DNA of 19,459 nt from Verrucomicrobia bacterium UBA1727 (lineage in GTDB: Bacteria; Verrucomicrobiota; Kiritimatiellia; RFP12; UBA1067), in contig DCIL01000042.1 in the NCBI GenBank assembly GCA_002315875.1, positions 4,930 to 24,388 on the forward strand. Reading direction: 5' to 3'. Below, one piece after another: positions 14,604 through 19,459 of this stretch; the stretch's first letter is position 1, and each line of letters begins with the position of its first letter. A model generated the notes under the pieces. It ran no database searches, was not told the DNA's origin, and worked only from the letters and a program-made list of their open reading frames with translations. A program made the translations under genes and the position numbers.

Positions 14604-17600
14604 TTAACGGAAGTAGATGGTGAAGCTTGCGGACGCCAGGCGGTACCACACGCCCTTCTCGCCGTTGTGCTCGTAATGGACATCGCCGCCGGCGAAAGTG
14701 CTGCGAATCTTCTCCGATGCACCGTCCGCAATGATCTCCGGACGCGGATCGACGAATTCACCTTCAATCTCATGCGCACCGACGACCTTAAGCCACTTGG
14801 CGCTAAGCCCTTTCACACGCCGGACGTCAAACGCGAGCCGCGCACCGTCGGTGATGACCAGTCGATTGGTGGCGTTGGCCGTCCAGTCGGAGGATCCGTT
14901 CTCGGTCGGCATACAGCACAGCACCGACTCGGTCTGATTGGAAAGCACCAGATCGCGGCACCGGAAATCTCCACCGCCCACCTCGAAGACGCCCTTGCCG
15001 TCCGCTCCGACATAGACATCCTTGACGACCTTGAACGTGCCGCCGGTGATTGAGAAGCGTCCGTCAGACATCTTCTTGCCGCACTGATTATATTTAAAAT
15101 CGGGGTGATACAACTTGCCGGTAAGTCCGATGTCCGTCTCCAAGGCGCCGCCGACGAACATCTCCTGAGAAACGAGGCCAGTGCCGCCGCCAATCGTGAA
15201 GGACCCCTTGCCGCAACCGAACCCGACCAACATCGGATGCACGTAGTAATCCCTGCCGCCGGTCGCCACATGAGAATAGTTCGGCTGATACTTGAAATCT
15301 CCACCCGTCATATTGAAAAAGCCAATTGAATTCGGACCTGCCCCGACGACGAAAAGTCCGCACGTCTGATCGAATTCTCCACCGAAAAGATTGTAGAATC
15401 CAGTAAACGTATTGCCTGCATTAAGACAATACGGTCCGGCGCCGATGACAACGCCGATCACCATCACGCTGTACGCCGCCTGATAAGATCCGCCGAACAC
15501 CCGTCCGGAAATCTGATTGACGATGCCGGTCGGACACCATCCCGCATTTTCCTTGGGTCCGCCGTACACATGGAACGGACAGCCGATATGCATACCGCCA
15601 TTACTGACGCGAAGCGTGCCTTGACGAACATTAAGAATGCCCGTGCCGCCAATGGCCCCGACGAACCAGCACGCAACCGTGTTGCCGGAGCGCGTACCGA
15701 GCTCCCTGCCAGGATCGAGCTCGAAATCGAGAATGCTGGTTGAGCCGGGAACACCGTGCCCCATAATGCAGCGCATGTGATCGTAGTAGGCGTCAATGCG
15801 GATCTTATTCTTGAACCTGAGCCGCGCGGTCTCATCGGCCTTCTCGGGACACACCACGAGATACGGGGTCCTTTCCGAAGTCGAGGAATAAATGTCGAGA
15901 ACCGAACTTTCCGAGAACGTGGTCTGTCCCTTCCCGAACGTCACGTACGCATGCCCGTCTTCCTGAGCCGTACCGAAGGCGAGCATGTTGGTGATGTGAA
16001 GCGTAGCCGTGCCGCTGAATTCCATCTCGCCGCCGCGCATGCCGAAACTGTTGGTCTTCGAATTCCACCAGCTCTCGCCGGACACCGTTTGCCAACGACC
16101 ACCCTCATTGAGATTGAGCATGGACCCGTCCTGAAAATTGAAATTGCCCTTGAGCGTGGTCTGCGCGTCGGGATTCTCATTGCCGACGGTAATGACGCCC
16201 TTATGCTCGAGCAACGAGGAGCTGGTGACCGTGTAGGACGGACCCTTCGCGTCGATGTAAACGGCATCGGTGGACTTCGGCGCCGTGCCGATCGTCCACT
16301 TGGCGCCCTCGGACCAATTACCGTCCACCGCACTCTTCCAACGCACCGAACGATCGACCAGCACGCCGTCCGCATTGACCATCGCCGGCTGTCCGTTAAG
16401 CGTGATTGAAAGTGGAAGATCAACAGACGCTGCGTCCGAGAACTTGACGATTGAGCCGGAGCCGGTTTCGAAATCAATCGAGGCGCCGAGCGGAAGCTTG
16501 GTTCCAATGCCGCTGATGGAAAGCCGCGAACCGATGCCGAGCGTAACCTTGTTGGCGCCGCCGAGGACGTCCGCCTTGATCGAGGAATTGAACCCGCTGC
16601 CAGTGAAGTTCAAGTGACCGCCTGCGAACTGCCAGCGATTCGCGTACGGGAAGACCGAAGGCGACGTCATATTGGCGACACCGCTTTCAAAGACAAGATT
16701 GCCGTTGACATTCGGCTGGGACAAATTCATGTTGACCGAATGCGGACCGGCGAAAAGCAGGTGCCAGGTGAAACCGGCCTGGAAGGATCCGTTGAAGTCG
16801 ATGTCATTCGTCTCCGCCCGGAGGCGAATCGCCGCCGTGTCCGAATACTGGCGCTGGAAGCCCGTAGTTTCACTGACAGCCGACAGGAACTTCGAGTTAA
16901 GCGTGAACTTGCCGCCACCGGCGTTGGCGAAGGTGTTGGTGGAGACGCGGCGGGCGGTCGCGGACCACATGTTGGAAATGACGAAGTCACGGTCGGTCGC
17001 GCTCGCCTGATCGCCCGTATACTTAAGTTCAGCCGTGCGCGGATGGCTGGAGTCGGCCGTATAGCCAGTTGGATACCACTTTTTGGTCGTACTGTCCTGG
17101 GCCAAAGTTCCCGTCCAATAACCCTCGAAGATGATCTTATCGCCAAGCGGAATGGACGAGGCCTCTGCCTTGACCCCCTTGTTGCCGATCATCTTCGCTC
17201 CGCAAATGACGTCATCCATGAGTCGCAGATATCCGGCCATCCGGTTCGTCGAATTGAGATAGATCGTCGGCGGAACCGCTCCGCAGCCGGATCTGATGAC
17301 GAAATCCCTGGTGATCATGTTGTTCTTACTGGCGACACCGATATCACAGATGGTCGTCGTATTCGCGCCCAGAAGGATGGTCTGCGGAGTATCCGCATTC
17401 GGCGTATTGTAGGCATAGTGCATCGATATCACACCACGACCGGTGAGATGAGTTCGCTTTGCGCTGAAAATCAATTCGGTACTCCAGGTCCAGCCGCCAT
17501 TCATGCCGTAAACATGAGTATCAACCTCGACATCGCAATGCTCCTGCCCGGTAGTACCAAAGTACACCGCGCAATATCGAGATCCCAAACCGGCTTGGGC

Positions 17601-18224
17601 GGTATCGCGATAGAAAATCTTACTGGTACTGTAGAAATAAAGCGCATAGACCTGGTCAAAGGTCGCCGTACCGTCAATATACGCCGGACCCGTACCGCTG
17701 AAGACAATGGCATTGCCGGGATAGCCGTATCCCTTGCCCTTCTGCGTGTCGCCAAACACAAACGGTATCTCCGAGTTGTTGACGAAGTTAATCGCAGTTG
17801 AGTTCTTCTGTACGCCGACCTGCCAGAGGGTCTGGGTGGTCGTGACGGAACTATCGATGGTAAACCTACCGGCGCCCTCCATCGTCAGCGCCTGCGCCGC
17901 GGTACGTGCGGCACCGAAGATATAAGCCGGAGCCGTAGCCCCGGAGATGTTGACGTTGCGAATGGAATAAAGACTGGCCGTATCAATCGTGGTCTGCCCA
18001 CCCGGCACAATCACGCCGAAGTTGGCGGTGTCACCGGTCTGGCCGCGTTCAACCCCGCCGTCATCGGTGTATTTTCCGGGGATAATACCATCTTGCCAGT
18101 TGTCGGGATTGTTCCACTTGCCGTTGACGCCGCGACCAGTCCAGATGCCGGACACGGCACAAGCCGTCCACGACAGCAGCATCGCCGCCGTCAGCATCAG
18201 AGCACTCTTGATGTGTTTCCTCAT
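14604..18224 (-). CDS. Very large exported beta-rich surface protein with repeats
   Basis: A 1206-residue protein with a signal peptide (MRKHIKSALMLTAAMLLSWTACA, probable cleavage after ACA). The start at 18224 is chosen because it puts the signal at the N-terminus; an upstream in-frame start overlaps the promoter. Right after the signal comes SGIWTGRGVNGKWNNPDNWQDGIIPG...GDTANFG, and near residue 627 RWKSAVDGNWSEGAKWTIGTAP...DAVYID. Both are W-x-G...W...NW/KW...P...D modules that I know from large surface and autotransporter-like proteins of Verrucomicrobiota and relatives. The rest is rich in G, N, T and short beta strands, suggesting a parallel beta-helix. Five GG-x-F units lie near the C-terminus. 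I see no C-terminal barrel, PEP-CTERM, LPXTG or type IX signal; it ends SFTIYFR. Function unknown; adhesion or cell-surface coat is a guess. Confidence 0.8.
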   Translation of the reverse strand: MRKHIKSALMLTAAMLLSWTACAVSGIWTGRGVNGKWNNPDNWQDGIIPGKYTDDGGVERGQTGDTANFGVIVPGGQTTIDTASLYSIRNVNISGATAPAYIFGAARTAAQALTMEGAGRFTIDSSVTTTQTLWQVGVQKNSTAINFVNNSEIPFVFGDTQKGKGYGYPGNAIVFSGTGPAYIDGTATFDQVYALYFYSTSKIFYRDTAQAGLGSRYCAVYFGTTGQEHCDVEVDTHVYGMNGGWTWSTELIFSAKRTHLTGRGVISMHYAYNTPNADTPQTILLGANTTTICDIGVASKNNMITRDFVIRSGCGAVPPTIYLNSTNRMAGYLRLMDDVICGAKMIGNKGVKAEASSIPLGDKIIFEGYWTGTLAQDSTTKKWYPTGYTADSSHPRTAELKYTGDQASATDRDFVISNMWSATARRVSTNTFANAGGGKFTLNSKFLSAVSETTGFQRQYSDTAAIRLRAETNDIDFNGSFQAGFTWHLLFAGPHSVNMNLSQPNVNGNLVFESGVANMTSPSVFPYANRWQFAGGHLNFTGSGFNSSIKADVLGGANKVTLGIGSRLSISGIGTKLPLGASIDFETGSGSIVKFSDAASVDLPLSITLNGQPAMVNADGVLVDRSVRWKSAVDGNWSEGAKWTIGTAPKSTDAVYIDAKGPSYTVTSSSLLEHKGVITVGNENPDAQTTLKGNFNFQDGSMLNLNEGGRWQTVSGESWWNSKTNSFGMRGGEMEFSGTATLHITNMLAFGTAQEDGHAYVTFGKGQTTFSESSVLDIYSSTSERTPYLVVCPEKADETARLRFKNKIRIDAYYDHMRCIMGHGVPGSTSILDFELDPGRELGTRSGNTVACWFVGAIGGTGILNVRQGTLRVSNGGMHIGCPFHVYGGPKENAGWCPTGIVNQISGRVFGGSYQAAYSVMVIGVVIGAGPYCLNAGNTFTGFYNLFGGEFDQTCGLFVVGAGPNSIGFFNMTGGDFKYQPNYSHVATGGRDYYVHPMLVGFGCGKGSFTIGGGTGLVSQEMFVGGALETDIGLTGKLYHPDFKYNQCGKKMSDGRFSITGGTFKVVKDVYVGADGKGVFEVGGGDFRCRDLVLSNQTESVLCCMPTENGSSDWTANATNRLVITDGARLAFDVRRVKGLSAKWLKVVGAHEIEGEFVDPRPEIIADGASEKIRSTFAGGDVHYEHNGEKGVWYRLASASFTIYFR
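14962..15401 (-). repeat. Five degenerate GG-x-F protein repeats in the surface protein
   Basis: In coding order the units are FYNLFGGEF (near 15372-15401), FFNMTGGDF (near 15293-15323), SFTIGGGTG (near 15181-15207), RFSITGGTF (near 15033-15063) and VFEVGGGDF (near 14962-14993). Each is followed by a short strand and a V-G or V-G-A turn. They are protein-level repeats, not near-identical DNA repeats, and fit successive turns of a beta-helix. Confidence 0.7.
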
Positions 18225-18237
18225 AAAACCGCCGCGT

Positions 18238-18266
18238 ACTTTATCAAAATGGAGTTTTGGTGTCAA
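18238..18266 (-). promoter_or_regulatory. Promoter of the surface protein / UDP-xylose synthase pair
   Basis: On the minus strand a perfect TTGACA (18261-18266) and TGATAAAGT, an extended -10 with hexamer at 18238-18243, are separated by 17 bases. The TGA inside the -35 box is the stop codon of the preceding LUD gene. The ATG at 18224 is 13 bases past the -10 box, predicting a leader of about seven bases with GGCGG close to the ATG. Confidence 0.75.
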
Positions 18267-18841
18267 TACCCGAAGTCCCCGTCGACCAGCAGAACCGTCG
18301 TTGGAGTGCGGCTCGGCGGACGATCGAAAATCGCCGTCACCTTGCAGATGCGATCGGGCGAATCACAGCCCTGGCCGTTCTTGAACCACGGACACTCTCC
18401 AACCGAACAGGGGGTCTTCTTTCCGAGTCGGCGGCAGTTCAGCGGACACGCCTCGCGATGGATTCGCGCAAGCGCCTCGTCAATGCCACCGTCGACGATC
18501 TTGTTGCGTCCGATCAGATATACTACGCGTTTCGGACCGTACACCGAGGCCGCGACACGATTGCCGGAGCCGTCGATGTTGACGATGCGTCCGTCTGTCG
18601 TAAGCGCATTCGCCGACAGGAGGAAGAGATCGCAGTCGGTGCGATGATCGCGGACCTCGATGCCCGACTTCGCGACCATATCGCGGATGCCGAGTTCCTT
18701 GACCGTCTCCGATCCGCCCCAGCCCACGTTCTGAACGCCCGTGAGCAGCGCGGCGACGGACTCCACCGCTTCCGCGGCAGAAACGACCTTCGCCTCGTAG
18801 CCGCGGCGGACGAGCGCCTCGCAGACCGACTTAAGCTCCAT
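18263..18841 (-). CDS. LUD-domain protein (LutC/YkgG-like)
   Basis: A 192-residue cytoplasmic protein of the LUD family. Hallmarks are VGWGGSETVKELGI (about 39-52) and the block LTTDGRIVNIDGSGNRVAAS followed by GPKRVVYLIGRNKIV (about 80-115). The C-terminal third has six cysteines in the order C-x3-C, C-x4-C, C, C (ACPLNC, TPCSVGEC, QGC, RIC) ahead of the final VLLVDGDFGY. In related single-domain LUD proteins a similar Cys pattern recurs, so it is likely structural or metal-binding rather than unique. The family is linked to lactate and quinone-type redox metabolism, but no lutA or lutB is nearby, so the substrate is unknown. The ATG at 18841 overlaps the pilT-like gene by 11 bases. Confidence 0.85.
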   Translation of the reverse strand: MELKSVCEALVRRGYEAKVVSAAEAVESVAALLTGVQNVGWGGSETVKELGIRDMVAKSGIEVRDHRTDCDLFLLSANALTTDGRIVNIDGSGNRVAASVYGPKRVVYLIGRNKIVDGGIDEALARIHREACPLNCRRLGKKTPCSVGECPWFKNGQGCDSPDRICKVTAIFDRPPSRTPTTVLLVDGDFGY

Positions 18842-19459
18842 AGCCGTCTTCTTTCAACTTGGCGACGACGCCATCCGGATCCTGCGACTTGGTGATGAGG
18901 TCCTCGTAGGAGATGAGCCCCTGCTTGAACAGATTCGTAAGATGCGAGTCGAGCGTCTGCATGCCGAACTTCGCACCCGTCTGCATATCGGACTTGATCA
19001 TGTTCGTCTTGTTGTCGCGGATGCGCGAACGGATGGCGTCCGTCGTGGTCATGATCTCGAAAGCCGCAACACGTCCGTGCACCTCGCCGTTAGCATCGAG
19101 CCGCGGCAGCAGGATCTGCGAAATGACCGCCTGGAGTCCGGCCGCAAGCTGCGTGCGGATCTGCGACTGCTGGTTCGTCGGGAAGGCGTCGACGATACGG
19201 TCGATCGTCTCCGCGGCACCGGTCGTGTGCAGCGTGCCGAAAACGAGGTGTCCCGTTTCCGCCGCGGTGATTGCCGCGGCAATCGTCTCGAGGTCACGCA
19301 TTTCACCGACGAGGATGACGTCGGGGTCCTGACGGAGCGCACGACGAATCGCCTCGGCGAACGAAGGCACGTCATCGCCAACCTCGCGCTGGGTGACGAG
19401 CGAGTTCTGCGAGGTATGGTAGAATTCGATCGGATCTTCGATGGTGATGATGTGGACGT
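18831..19459 (-). CDS. pilT: Type IV pilus retraction ATPase PilT-like (N-terminus cut by window edge)
   Basis: Hexameric cytoplasmic ATPase that depolymerises type IV pili and drives twitching motility. The last 208 residues are visible. The Asp box VHIITIEDPIEF is followed by NSLVTQREVGDD, then the Walker B region RQDPDVILVGEMRDLET and the His box GHLVFGTLHTTGAAETIDRIVDAFP. All are standard for the PilT/PilB secretion-ATPase superfamily and closest to PilT. The Walker A loop lies outside the window. The C-terminal part (TTDAIRSRIRDNKTNMIKS, then GMQTLDSHLTNLFKQGLISYEDL) matches the PilT C-terminus and argues against the assembly ATPase PilB. PilU cannot be fully excluded. The stop overlaps the LUD gene start. 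Confidence 0.92.
   Translation of the reverse strand, partial: VHIITIEDPIEFYHTSQNSLVTQREVGDDVPSFAEAIRRALRQDPDVILVGEMRDLETIAAAITAAETGHLVFGTLHTTGAAETIDRIVDAFPTNQQSQIRTQLAAGLQAVISQILLPRLDANGEVHGRVAAFEIMTTTDAIRSRIRDNKTNMIKSDMQTGAKFGMQTLDSHLTNLFKQGLISYEDLITKSQDPDGVVAKLKEDGYGA

Noticed and set aside
16614..17801. 395-codon plus-strand open frame opposite the large surface protein
   Set aside because: No start context or family resemblance, and the minus-strand gene is continuous with a signal peptide and repeats.
18263..18841. Cys-rich C-terminus of the LUD protein as a novel iron-sulfur site
   Set aside because: A similar cysteine pattern, including the SPDRIC stretch, is common in related single-domain LUD proteins as far as I recall, so it is not unusual here.

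Overview
The window looks like a gene-dense stretch of a Gram-negative chromosome, roughly 58-60% GC by eye. Outer-membrane export and barrel proteins, lipoproteins and a type IV pilus ATPase all point to a diderm. Three things suggest the PVC superphylum, most likely a Kiritimatiellota/Verrucomicrobiota-type organism: a very large exported protein with W-x-G...NW and GG-x-F repeats, a heptanucleotide repeat encoding STLNSQL inside a housekeeping gene, and a DUF3127-type protein. This placement is an inference, not a proof. Every gene except one small lipoprotein lies on the minus strand, and no gap exceeds 60 bases. I see no RNA genes, CRISPR arrays, insertion sequences or phage genes.

Read in the minus-strand direction (high to low coordinates), the window opens with the 3' part of a pilT-type retraction ATPase, overlapped by a LUD-domain gene. 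A consensus-like promoter overlaps the LUD stop codon. It drives a 1206-residue exported beta-rich surface protein, followed after two bases by a UDP-glucuronate decarboxylase (UDP-xylose synthase).

A second strong promoter overlaps the end of the decarboxylase gene and starts a run of eleven tightly packed genes (13559 down to 1657). The first six form a polysaccharide export module: a short Wza-like lipoprotein, an exported protein I do not recognise, an outer-membrane beta-barrel, an O-antigen-ligase/polymerase-like membrane protein, a Wzz/Wzc-type tyrosine autokinase, and a dTDP-glucose 4,6-dehydratase. The last five are housekeeping genes: acetolactate synthase large and small subunits, an OB-fold DUF3127-like protein with an SSB-type acidic tip, the release-factor methyltransferase PrmC, and an HD-domain protein resembling the C-terminal half of a CCA-adding enzyme. 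No glycosyltransferase, flippase or phosphatase is present, so the glycan must be assembled by genes elsewhere.

A plus-strand lipoprotein gene converges on the end of this run. It is divergent from an aspartate kinase gene that runs off the left edge; the two share a promoter region in which both -10 elements are of the extended type.

The points most worth a second look are the Tyr/Gly-rich tails at both ends of the autokinase, the heptanucleotide repeat inserted in-frame in the dehydratase, the unknown exported protein within the export module, the promoters embedded in upstream stop codons that give near-leaderless messages, the SSB-like tip on the DUF3127 protein, and the headless CCA-like HD protein.
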